From the NCBI GenBank assembly GCA_913057785.1, contig CAJXPD010000088.1, forward strand, positions 1 to 36,527: a stretch of DNA of 36,527 bases, in the 5' to 3' direction. Of the stretch, positions 6,409 through 13,930 are shown piece after piece (the stretch's first letter is position 1; each line of letters begins with the position of its first letter). The position numbers were made by a program, and so were the translations under genes. This DNA is from an uncultured Lewinella sp. Its GTDB lineage: Bacteria; Bacteroidota; Bacteroidia; Chitinophagales; Saprospiraceae. The notes beneath the pieces were generated by a model. That model saw nothing but the letters and a program-made list of their open reading frames with translations, was not told the origin of the DNA and made no database searches.

Positions 6409-8580
6409 ATGAAACTTCAATACATCTTTTGCTGGCTACTGATAATGACGGGAATTTTTGAGCCTATTACTGCTCAGACATGGATCAAAGGCAACATCAA
6501 GGATAGCAAAGGAGAAGCCATCATCGGTGCGAATATTTATCTGGAAGATACCTATGATGGAACCTCTTCCGATATAGAAGGTAATTTCTCCTTCAGTACC
6601 AGCGAAACCGGAGAACAACTACTGAAAGCCACCTACCTCGGTTTTGCGGACTTCACCCAAACCATCCACATTAGCGGGGATAGCTTGAAGTTTCAGATTA
6701 AAATGAAGGTCAACGCGATGGAGTTGCAGGATGTGGTAATTACAGCTGGTGCTTTTGATGCAGGAGGAGCGAATAAGCAGGAAGTGATGAAGCCGCTGGA
6801 TATTCTTACTACAGCTGGCGCAACGGGGGACATTGCAGGCGCCCTAAACACTTTACCAGGTACACAAGCTGTTGGGGAATCAGGCAGACTCTTCGTGAGA
6901 GGAGGGGAGGGGTATGAAACCAAGACCTTTGTAGACGGGATGCAGGTGATGAATTTTTATTCGGTATCCGCTCCCAATACGCCTGGCCGCTCTCGCTTTA
7001 TGCCATACATGTTCAGTGGGGTGAGTTTTAGTACGGGAGGATACTCTGCGGAATACGGGCAAGCTTTATCCTCAGCTTTGGTAATGAACTCAAAGTTTTT
7101 GGCCACCCAAAATCGAATGGATGTATCCTTGATGAGTGTGGGAGGGGATATAGGTATCACTAGATCTTGGGAAAATAGCTCTTTGGCTGCCAAGGCCCAA
7201 TACACGAATCTAGACCCATATACGAACCTCATCAATCAAGAGATTGATTGGATTGATGCACCAACTTCTGGGGAGGCTTCCATCTCTTACCGCAGTAAGC
7301 TAAGCAGCAGCGGAGTATTTAAGTTTTTCGGAAACTTCAATCGATCCGGCTTAGCCCTTAACCGATCTGAGCTACATGATCCTACCACTAATATCAGGAC
7401 CAGACTAGATAATCAATACCTATACCTCAATGGCGTGTTACAGGACGAGATCGGTGATGGTTGGAACCTAAAGGCGGGATTGTCCTACACCGATAGTCAA
7501 GATGATATTGGCCTGGATGTGGCTAAGATTAAAGAGGACGAATGGGGAATACACTCCAAGATTGTGTTGGGTAAAACACTAAATAATAATGTCTCTTTCC
7601 GAACCGGATTGGATTACTTCAATCGACGTTTTCAGCAAGGCTACAATCACCCGGATGTAGAAGCGGATTGGAAAATTGGCTTCCGAGAGCAGATCGGAGC
7701 TTGGTTTGCAGAATCAGATATTTATCTAACTACCGCTTTATTGGCAAGGGTAGGGGTGCGTGCAGAATATACCAGCCTGAATGATCAGCTAGATGTAGCA
7801 CCTCGCCTTTCCCTAGCCTGGAAGACAGCCAAATATAGCCAAGTATCGATGGCCTACGGACGATTTCAGCAAGCGGCTCAAAGGCAATGGCTCGCCCTCG
7901 TACCTGAGCTAGAAAATGAAAGAGCAGACCACTATATCCTAAACTATCAGCTCAATCGCTCCAACAAGACGTTTCGGATTGAATTGTTTCACAAAGAATA
8001 TCAGGATTTAGTGAAGTTTAATGATCCTCGAACTGCGATGGGATTTAACAACAATGGACAGGGCTATGCTCGCGGCCTGGATCTATTCTGGAGAGATGGG
8101 AAAAGCCTGAGAAACACCGACTATTGGGTGTCCTACTCCTACACAGATACGAAGCGCGATTATCGAGATTTTGCAGCAGAGGTTCGGCCAAGTTTTTCTT
8201 CCGCACATAACTTCTCCTTCGTGGTGAAGCACTTTGTAAACTCGATAAAGAGTCAGCTGGGTGCTACCTACCGTATGGCTAGCGGAAGGCCCTATCACAA
8301 TCCGAATTTAAGTGGGTTTATGACGGAAAAGACGCCCACTTATCATGACCTAAGCGCCAACATTAGCTACCTGTTCAAGCAAAACATCATCATTCATATG
8401 AGCGCTACCAATCTACTCGGTTTGGATCAAGTGTTCGGGTATGAATTTGCAAGTCAGCCAGATGCAGCGGGGCATTTTGCGAGTCGAGCCATTCGCCCGC
8501 CTGCCAAACGCTTCATCTTCCTAGGGGTCTTCATTACCCTGTCGAAGGAAAAAGTATTGAATCAATTACCAACATTATAA
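6409..8580 (+). CDS. TonB-dependent outer-membrane receptor with N-terminal carboxypeptidase-like regulatory domain
   Basis: 723 aa. A signal peptide covers 1-22 or 23 (cleavage near ITAQ/T). A CarboxypepD_reg-like beta-sandwich follows at about 24-107 (IKGNIKDSKGEAIIGANIYL). The plug domain is at about 110-230 with LQDVVITAG and LFVRGGEGYETKTFVDGMQV. The rest is a 22-strand-type barrel. At 723 aa it is compact compared with SusC proteins (about 1000 aa) and it lacks a SusD partner, so it is more likely a metal, siderophore or small-molecule receptor; the substrate is not evident. The C-terminus runs about 10 residues past the last aromatic strand instead of ending on a terminal Phe. It starts a same-strand cluster with a periplasmic repeat protein, a LytS kinase and a LytTR regulator. 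A LytTR-like site and a hairpin precede it. Confidence 0.92.
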   Translation: MKLQYIFCWLLIMTGIFEPITAQTWIKGNIKDSKGEAIIGANIYLEDTYDGTSSDIEGNFSFSTSETGEQLLKATYLGFADFTQTIHISGDSLKFQIKMKVNAMELQDVVITAGAFDAGGANKQEVMKPLDILTTAGATGDIAGALNTLPGTQAVGESGRLFVRGGEGYETKTFVDGMQVMNFYSVSAPNTPGRSRFMPYMFSGVSFSTGGYSAEYGQALSSALVMNSKFLATQNRMDVSLMSVGGDIGITRSWENSSLAAKAQYTNLDPYTNLINQEIDWIDAPTSGEASISYRSKLSSSGVFKFFGNFNRSGLALNRSELHDPTTNIRTRLDNQYLYLNGVLQDEIGDGWNLKAGLSYTDSQDDIGLDVAKIKEDEWGIHSKIVLGKTLNNNVSFRTGLDYFNRRFQQGYNHPDVEADWKIGFREQIGAWFAESDIYLTTALLARVGVRAEYTSLNDQLDVAPRLSLAWKTAKYSQVSMAYGRFQQAAQRQWLALVPELENERADHYILNYQLNRSNKTFRIELFHKEYQDLVKFNDPRTAMGFNNNGQGYARGLDLFWRDGKSLRNTDYWVSYSYTDTKRDYRDFAAEVRPSFSSAHNFSFVVKHFVNSIKSQLGATYRMASGRPYHNPNLSGFMTEKTPTYHDLSANISYLFKQNIIIHMSATNLLGLDQVFGYEFASQPDAAGHFASRAIRPPAKRFIFLGVFITLSKEKVLNQLPTL

Positions 8581-8635
8581 ACCAATTAACGCTATCACCG
8601 ATAGCCTTAGACTAACGTATAAAATAATCAACATC

Positions 8636-9283
8636 ATGAAAAAGATCGATTTCGTATTGTGTGCATTATTCTTCAGTTTAATCATTGCTGCCACACCTAG
8701 CGACGCCTACGAAAAGGCTATGAAGTCTGCCATAGAAAAAGTATTCCAGGCACAAACTCTAGAACAGTACCAAGCGGCTAGCAACACCTTTGATCGTATC
8801 GCAGAAAAAGAGACCAAGGCATGGCACCCCCGTTACTACAGTGCCTATGCACACATCATCATGAGTACTTTAGTGCAAGAATCCACAGCTAAAGATGAAA
8901 TGCTAGATCAAGCTATGGAGCGCCTCTTGGCCGCCGATGAACTATCTCCTGGAAACAGCGAATTGCTAACCTTGGAAGGGTTTGTACACATGATGCGTGT
9001 AGTCGTAGACCCAGGCAGCAGAGGGGCTGAGTATTCTGGACGATCCATTGGCGCTTTTCAGAAGGCTGTAGCTATGGACGGCAACAACCCAAGAGCACTA
9101 ATGCTTTTGTCGAATATGCAAATTGGAACGGCTCAATTCTTTGGTTCTGACAACTCAGAAGGTTGTGCCACTTTAGCAAAAGCCATCCAAATGTTTGAAA
9201 AAGCCGAAGCTCCTGGAAATCCGCTCGATCCTACTTGGGGCAAGGAAATGGCCTTAGGTAATCAGCAGGCTAGTTGCCAATAG
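8636..9283 (+). CDS. Periplasmic helical-repeat (TPR-like) protein
   Basis: 215 aa. An N-terminal Sec signal peptide covers about 1-24 (hydrophobic core FVLCALFFSLIIAA, cleavage near SDA/Y). There is no lipobox. The mature protein is all-helical with tetratricopeptide-like spacing: one repeat around 40-75, another at 88-115 (AMERLLAADELSPGNSELL) and another at 135-165 (AFQKAVAMDGNNPRALMLLS). Two cysteines lie near the C-terminal part (GCATL and the penultimate residue). It lies 55 bp after the TonB receptor on the same strand and before the kinase gene. The position suggests a periplasmic adaptor linking the receptor to signalling or to a cargo. That role is inferred, since TPR folds only indicate protein-protein contact. 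Confidence 0.78.
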   Translation: MKKIDFVLCALFFSLIIAATPSDAYEKAMKSAIEKVFQAQTLEQYQAASNTFDRIAEKETKAWHPRYYSAYAHIIMSTLVQESTAKDEMLDQAMERLLAADELSPGNSELLTLEGFVHMMRVVVDPGSRGAEYSGRSIGAFQKAVAMDGNNPRALMLLSNMQIGTAQFFGSDNSEGCATLAKAIQMFEKAEAPGNPLDPTWGKEMALGNQQASCQ

Positions 9284-9400
9284 AATTACAATGGATAATG
9301 ATGAATGAATTGGGTAGAATGGGTAATGGATATTGGTCTTTAAGCCATGCCAGTATTCATTCTACCGTACACATTCTTAATTATACACTATATTACAAGC

Positions 9401-10435
9401 ATGTTAAGAGAGGAAAAAACGATATCGAGACATATAAGAGATACGCTCATTATCTTTTCCTTTGGGTTCATTTTTAATGGATTTTTCTGCCTACAATGTA
9501 TCCTCCAGATTGATAAATATTGGTTGGACTTTGTGTTCACCGGGATATTTTGGGTGGTGTTGTGGAAAGGGAATGAGTGGGTAGCCGGCTGGGATTTTGG
9601 AGCCTTTACCTGGCAGCATAGACCAACAAGTCGCCTGCTCATCGGTGTACTTGGCCATTGTGTTTATACTTTCCTTGCAGCAGTCCTATTGACTCAAGTA
9701 ATGACCTATATTCAAAATGGACAGATGAGACCCATTTCAAGTTTTGGTGAAGTATTGAGAGATCATCTGCCCTCTCTTTTTATAGCTTTGGTAATTTCTT
9801 TGTTCATGACCGCTCGGTCCTTTCTCTATAATTGGAGAGACTTGGCTATTCAGAATGAGAAGCTGAAGACGGAGTCTATGGCTTCTAGATTTGCCTCCTT
9901 AAAGGCTCAGGTCAATCCGCATTTTTTGTTTAATAGCCTGAATGTATTATCAGGATTAGTGTACCGAGATGCTGACCTCTCCGCCCAGTTTATCAAAAAA
10001 TTATCTGAGGTATATCGCTATGTGCTGGATCAACAAGAACAAGAGTTGGTGCCGGTAGGGGAGGAGCTGGATTTTGTAGATTCCATCGTCTTTTTACAGC
10101 AAATCCGCTTTGGAGATAACTTGAAGGTATCCATCGATGTCCCCAAGGATTCCTCTAAGATGATTGCCCCTTTGGCCTTACAGATGCTGATTGAAAATGC
10201 CATAAAGCACAACGTGATTTCTGCTCAATCTCCTTTAGATATCCAAATCAAAGAAAATGGTCAGTATTTCATAGTCAGTAATACGCTCCAGCCGAAAACA
10301 GTCATGGGAGAGAGCCTGGGGTTAGGCTTAGAGAACATTCGAAAGCGCTACGGATTCTTAACTAATCGAGCGGTAGAAATCCTACAAGAACAAGGACAAT
10401 TTATCGTCAAACTTCCCATAATTAAAGTCGCATGA
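9401..10435 (+). CDS. LytS/YehU-type sensor histidine kinase
   Basis: 344 aa from ATG 9401; an ATG at 9347 would add 18 hydrophobic residues but reads like leader DNA, so I prefer the later start. Four or so membrane segments fall in the first 145 residues (about 15-35, 41-58, 79-104, 125-141). A short coiled stretch follows, then the His_kinase (PF06580-type) core. That core has the phospho-acceptor motif LKAQVNPHFLFNSLNVLSG with His164, the N-box LIENAIKHN (Asn246) and the glycine box GLGLENIRKRYG. There is no large periplasmic sensor domain, so the signal probably arrives through the membrane or from a partner such as the upstream TPR protein or receptor. It overlaps the LytTR regulator gene by 4 bp (ATGA), making them a translationally coupled pair. 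Confidence 0.92.
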   Translation: MLREEKTISRHIRDTLIIFSFGFIFNGFFCLQCILQIDKYWLDFVFTGIFWVVLWKGNEWVAGWDFGAFTWQHRPTSRLLIGVLGHCVYTFLAAVLLTQVMTYIQNGQMRPISSFGEVLRDHLPSLFIALVISLFMTARSFLYNWRDLAIQNEKLKTESMASRFASLKAQVNPHFLFNSLNVLSGLVYRDADLSAQFIKKLSEVYRYVLDQQEQELVPVGEELDFVDSIVFLQQIRFGDNLKVSIDVPKDSSKMIAPLALQMLIENAIKHNVISAQSPLDIQIKENGQYFIVSNTLQPKTVMGESLGLGLENIRKRYGFLTNRAVEILQEQGQFIVKLPIIKVA

Positions 10436-11199
10436 AGATTCTCATCATTGAAGATGAACCCTTTGCCGCCGACCATCTAGAAATTCTAACCAAACAGTTG
10501 AGACCCGATTGGGAAGTTTTAGCCAAGTTGCCGACCATACAGGAGACGGTCTCCTGGTTAAATACACGGCAGAACTATGATGTCATTTTTACGGACATTC
10601 AGTTGGCGGATGGTATCTGTTTCGAGATCTTTCAGCAGGTGCAAATTGATCGTCCGATCATCTTCACTACCGCTTATGATCAATATGCGATCAAGGCCTT
10701 TAAGCTGAATAGCATTGATTATCTACTGAAACCTATTGATAAACCTTCTCTAATATCAGCTTTTGAAAAGCTAGAGAAATTGCGAGCCTCCGCTGCTCCG
10801 ACACAGCCGCAAGGCTTTTCAACGGATCAACTGCAACAGCTCCTGCAATCCTTACAGCCTTCCTACAAGCAGCGTTTTGCCATCAAGATTGGGGATAATA
10901 TTCGACTGGTTCCTACGGAGGAAATTTTGTTTTTTCAAAGTCAACACAAAATGACTTACCTCACGACGGAGGCCGGCAAACGATACCCGGTGCAGTATAC
11001 ATTGGCCGAGCTAGAGGGACTAGTCGATCAAAAGCAATTCTTTCGAATCAATCGGGGCGTCTTGTTGCGGGACCGAGCTATTAAGGGGGTAGCCATGATT
11101 AGCAATAGCCGACTGAAGGTCCAAGTACCTTTTGTGGAGGAAGACTTCGTAGTAAGCCGGGAAAGATGCCAGGATTTCAAGGATTGGTTAGATCGCTGA
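10432..11199 (+). CDS. LytTR-family response regulator
   Basis: 255 aa. The receiver domain covers 1-118: acidic pocket E7/D8, phospho-acceptor Asp55 in VIFTDIQLADG, conserved Thr-Thr near 79-80 and Lys100 in YLLKPIDKP. A Gln/Pro-rich linker follows (121-143). The LytTR DNA-binding domain covers about 147-250, with the typical start RFAIKIGDNIRLV and the segment FFRINRGVLLRD. LytTR proteins bind direct repeats through a beta fold, not an HTH. It overlaps the kinase gene by 4 bp, which identifies the kinase as its partner. The likely target inside this window is the TonB receptor promoter region (matching half-site at 6320-6328), by inference. It ends 23 bp from the convergent rsgA gene with no visible terminator between. 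Confidence 0.94.
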   Translation: MKILIIEDEPFAADHLEILTKQLRPDWEVLAKLPTIQETVSWLNTRQNYDVIFTDIQLADGICFEIFQQVQIDRPIIFTTAYDQYAIKAFKLNSIDYLLKPIDKPSLISAFEKLEKLRASAAPTQPQGFSTDQLQQLLQSLQPSYKQRFAIKIGDNIRLVPTEEILFFQSQHKMTYLTTEAGKRYPVQYTLAELEGLVDQKQFFRINRGVLLRDRAIKGVAMISNSRLKVQVPFVEEDFVVSRERCQDFKDWLDR

Positions 11200-11222
11200 G
11201 CCTAGCTACTATAGGATGCTCG

Positions 11223-12290
11223 CTAGTACTTCATTTTCCGCTTCTGCTGCTGAATATTCTTATATAATTTGCCTTGCGCTCGATCCTTCTTTCGGCGTTC
11301 CTGTAAACTGGATTCAAAGTGTTCTCGCTCGCGCTGCATCTTTTGGAAGTTGTAGTAGGCGTCTTCCTCAATCTCTCCACTTTCCACCGCTGCAATAATG
11401 GCACAGCCTTTTTCATGCGTATGGGTACAATCCTTAAATTGACACTGGGCAGCATATCCTAGTAAGATGTCGAAAGTGGCTTCTATACCGGCAGAGGTAT
11501 CGGTGATGCCTACTTCCCGCATTCCCGGGTTATCGATTAAGATTCCACCGCCTTCCAGGACGATGAGTTCGCGATGGCTGGTAGTGTGTTTTCCTTTATT
11601 GACACTATCACTGATGGCACTGGTCCTCATCTTCTCCTCTCCAGACAAGTGATTCAATAAAGTAGATTTACCCACACCGGAAGAACCCAATAAGCAATAG
11701 GTTTTACCTTTTTCGATGAGCGCTTGTACCGCTAAGTATCCATTTGCCTGCTGATTGCTTACGGAGACAATCTTGATATCGCCTAGGCGCTTGGTGATCT
11801 GCTCTATAAAGTCTTGCAGGGTCGATTCTTCTATCAAATCAATTTTACTAAGTACAATAACCGGGGCCACTTTGGAGGCGTTACAGATGGTAAGGTATCG
11901 TTCGAGTCGGTTGAGGTTAAAGTCTCGATTCACGGATTGTACGATGAGGCCCACATCTATATTGGTCGCAATGATCTGAACTTGCGTAGATTTTCCTACC
12001 GCCTTTCTTTCAATGATGGAGTGCCGAGGAAAGATACCATGAATGAGTGCCTTGCCTTCGTCATATTCAGAAAAGGCCACCCAGTCCCCTACAGCAGGAA
12101 AGTCATGCCGCCCCTCCGCCGTAAACCGTAGTCTTCCTACTAGCTCTGAATCGTATTCTTGACTCGGCGTTCTGACGGTATAGCGTTCCCGATGCTCGGC
12201 AATAACTCTTCCTACTTCAAAAGAAGATAGACTTTGTTCTTGACGATATTCTTCTAGTGCAGCAGTATAACCTAAATCTTCGTAGGTCAT
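11223..12290 (-). CDS. rsgA: Ribosome small-subunit-dependent GTPase A
   Basis: 355-aa circularly permuted GTPase that releases late assembly factors from the 30S subunit and checks its decoding centre. The N-terminal OB fold is at about 24-95. G-motifs appear in permuted order: G4 as LSKIDL (147-152, Ser replacing the usual Asn), the P-loop GSSGVGKS (202-209), a switch region GKHTTSHREL, and G3 DNPGMRE (253-259). A C-terminal zinc knuckle uses Cys283, Cys288, His290 and Cys296. The tail is long and basic (ERRKKDRAQGK to RKMKY), fitting rRNA contact. It is the last gene of a three-gene minus-strand operon; its ATG overlaps the GNAT stop codon by 4 bp (ATGA), so translation is coupled. Confidence 0.95.
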   Translation of the reverse strand: MTYEDLGYTAALEEYRQEQSLSSFEVGRVIAEHRERYTVRTPSQEYDSELVGRLRFTAEGRHDFPAVGDWVAFSEYDEGKALIHGIFPRHSIIERKAVGKSTQVQIIATNIDVGLIVQSVNRDFNLNRLERYLTICNASKVAPVIVLSKIDLIEESTLQDFIEQITKRLGDIKIVSVSNQQANGYLAVQALIEKGKTYCLLGSSGVGKSTLLNHLSGEEKMRTSAISDSVNKGKHTTSHRELIVLEGGGILIDNPGMREVGITDTSAGIEATFDILLGYAAQCQFKDCTHTHEKGCAIIAAVESGEIEEDAYYNFQKMQREREHFESSLQERRKKDRAQGKLYKNIQQQKRKMKY

Positions 12291-13093
12291 GGGTTGTTGG
12301 TTTTAGTGGTTGTAAGCTCGATATCAAAAATGATATTAGAGCAGTAAAAGCCAGCCTTTTTGATCGCCTTTTGCGAAGCCATGTTATCGATCGTTGTGGA
12401 ACAGATCGGTTTTCTACCCAATTTCAAGACTCGGTTGATCTGCCATTGTAGAATTTCAGTAGCAAAACCTCGGCCTCGGAAGTCTAGATTGACAATCATA
12501 CCTAAATCGGCGTATGCAGTCTGAGTATCGCTGAGTCTACATTCGCTAGTGGCTACGATGATGTCACCTTGCTTGGCTCGAAAGATTTCTCCCCGGTTCA
12601 CCAAGTTTTCGGTGTAGCCGAAGGTGTCATCCATTTCTACCTCCTTTTTTAGGAAGGCTTTGATAGCTGGGATCTCGTCCTCACTGACGAGCTCTAGTGC
12701 AAGACGCTCTTCAAAATCGATACTTTCGTTCGTGTGTTCAAAACAAAAGGTGTGAGTTGAGATGTTGGTGGAATGAAAGAGGCAGGCGTTGAAGGCAGTT
12801 GGTGTACTGGAACTCAATTGTGCCCCTACGACCAATCGGGTATCAATCATCCTCTGTATGATCTCGATCGCTCTTGCTTTGAACGGAGTAAATAGAAAAA
12901 GCTGTAAAAGACGTTTCTTTTCATCAATACAACAATAGCCTAGTCTTTGGTTCCCTTGCTGGATGAAATAAGCTTGTGCGGAGGCAATATATAGTAGCTC
13001 CCACATCGCATCGATAGGTGCTGTTAATTCTTGGTACAACAACTCTCGCAGAGGAGCAACTTCTGTGATATCTTGCGTCGGGATAAATTCCAT
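12287..13093 (-). CDS. GNAT-family N-acetyltransferase
   Basis: 268 aa. The C-terminal GNAT domain (about 125-262) shows the acetyl-CoA-binding motif R206-G-R-G-F-A within MIVNLDFRGRGFATEIL, and a C-terminal NMASQKAIKKAGF segment typical of the fold. The first 110 residues look like a degenerate second GNAT-like half (LGYCCIDEKKRLLQLFLF), so the protein may be a tandem GNAT with one active lobe. The acceptor substrate is unknown; ribosomal proteins, antibiotics and small amines are all possible. It sits exactly between tetR (whose stop codon ends one base before this ATG) and rsgA (4-bp overlap). It is therefore co-transcribed with a ribosome-assembly GTPase and probably under TetR control. 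Confidence 0.85.
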   Translation of the reverse strand: MEFIPTQDITEVAPLRELLYQELTAPIDAMWELLYIASAQAYFIQQGNQRLGYCCIDEKKRLLQLFLFTPFKARAIEIIQRMIDTRLVVGAQLSSSTPTAFNACLFHSTNISTHTFCFEHTNESIDFEERLALELVSEDEIPAIKAFLKKEVEMDDTFGYTENLVNRGEIFRAKQGDIIVATSECRLSDTQTAYADLGMIVNLDFRGRGFATEILQWQINRVLKLGRKPICSTTIDNMASQKAIKKAGFYCSNIIFDIELTTTKTNNP

Positions 13094-13630
13094 TTAATTA
13101 TATTTTTTGAGTAGGTGATTTTGCATCTCTGCTAAAGGGTAGTCTTCATAGATGCTGAAATAGTGCAGCGCAATCCCATCGAGCTCAGCAATAAAGGCGT
13201 AGGCCAACACCAGGGCGTTTCCAGCATCTATCTCATCAAATATCCCCTTGACGGATTGCAGCAGAAAGGCCGCTCTTTTATCGATCAAGTCTTGCAAGAT
13301 GGATCGAGTAAAAGGCTGCAACATCATATTCAGGTTGAATTGAAACAGCATTCTATTGGCCGCCAGGCCATCGAAAAAGGATTCCAACATATCTTTCAGC
13401 TGCTCCTGTGGGGTAGAACAGTTGGGATCAGTAGCATTGATATCCTTGATTAATGCGGTCGTCCTGGAGAAGATCTCCCGTAGCAGCTCCTGTTTGGATT
13501 TGAAATGGTGAAAAACCAGTCCTTTCGATACCTTGGCCGTTTTGCAGATTAGAGACACAGAAGTGTTTTCAAAGCCCCTTTCCGCAAATAACTGCGTCGC
13601 CACTGCTATGATTTGTTCCTTTTTATCCAT
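13094..13630 (-). CDS. TetR/AcrR-family transcriptional repressor
   Basis: 178 aa from ATG 13630. An upstream in-frame Met at 13723 would run through the operator and lacks family similarity, so I reject it. The N-terminal HTH at about 6-52 reads IIAVATQLFAERGFENTSV, then KAKVSKGLVFHHF-type residues (KTAKVSKGLVFHHFKSKQEL), the classic TetR signature. The C-terminal helical domain binds an unknown ligand; it contains FDEIDAGNALVLAYAFIAEL. The first gene of the tetR-GNAT-rsgA operon. A near-perfect 18-bp palindrome sits 17 bp upstream of its start, so autorepression of the whole operon is likely. Having rsgA under a TetR repressor would be unusual; rsgA may also have its own promoter. Confidence 0.92.
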   Translation of the reverse strand: MDKKEQIIAVATQLFAERGFENTSVSLICKTAKVSKGLVFHHFKSKQELLREIFSRTTALIKDINATDPNCSTPQEQLKDMLESFFDGLAANRMLFQFNLNMMLQPFTRSILQDLIDKRAAFLLQSVKGIFDEIDAGNALVLAYAFIAELDGIALHYFSIYEDYPLAEMQNHLLKKYN

Positions 13631-13646
13631 AGTGTAAATATAACCG

Positions 13647-13664
13647 ACTGACCGTACAGTCAGT
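13647..13664. promoter_or_regulatory. TetR-type operator
   Basis: ACTGACCGTACAGTCAGT is an 18-bp palindrome with a single mismatched pair (C/A at the seventh position from each end). Size and symmetry match TetR-family operators with ACTGAC half-sites. It lies 17 bp upstream of the tetR ATG, where bound repressor would block the promoter. Confidence 0.75.
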
Positions 13665-13731
13665 TCCTGCAAATGCAATTTTTTTGAGAAATATCTGCTT
13701 TGACTCCCCAGTCCCCCCGCCATTCCCCGCC

Positions 13732-13930
13732 GTTGTTGGTGTCGGTTAGGCTACCAGCTAGATTTTCCACCAACAACCATCCCTGGCTCCCATTGTGTTG
13801 GTCGAAAAGACCAACACGGGCCTGGCAGGAGATTTTTCACCAACAACTATCCGAAATAAGAAGAGGGAGATCATCGATCTCCCTCTTCTATGAGTCAATT
13901 AAATGTAATGTCAGTTGGTAGCCTTAGACC
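13732..13930. repeat. Structured repeat module with competing GTTGGT/ACCAAC arms
   Basis: GTTGTTGGTG (13732-13741) can pair with either of two CACCAACAAC copies (13768-13777 and 13838-13847). Between them GTGTTGGTC (13795-13803) and GACCAACAC (13809-13817) make a 9-bp hairpin with a GAAAA loop. The two CACCAACAAC copies lie in 22-bp direct repeats (13761-13782 and 13831-13852, 20 of 22 identical). An imperfect inverted repeat brackets the block: GGTTAGGCTACCA near 13744-13756 against TGGTAGCCTTAGACC at 13916-13930. No ORF or transposase is present. It may be a small non-autonomous element, a structured RNA, or a remnant; I cannot decide. Confidence 0.5.
13860..13888 (-). terminator. alaS terminator hairpin
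   Basis: GAAGAGGGAGATC (13860-13872) pairs perfectly with GATCTCCCTCTTC (13876-13888). Read on the minus strand it begins 41 bp after the alaS stop and is followed by TTATTTC, a modest U-tract. It lies inside the repeat module at 13732-13930. Confidence 0.7.

Noticed and set aside
9274..9477. 67-codon frame between the TPR protein and the kinase
   Set aside because: It overlaps the ends of both genes in another frame, and its product has no recognisable features.
13631..13723. N-terminal extension of the TetR protein by 31 residues
   Set aside because: It would translate through the operator palindrome and has no TetR-family similarity; ATG 13630 gives the normal start.
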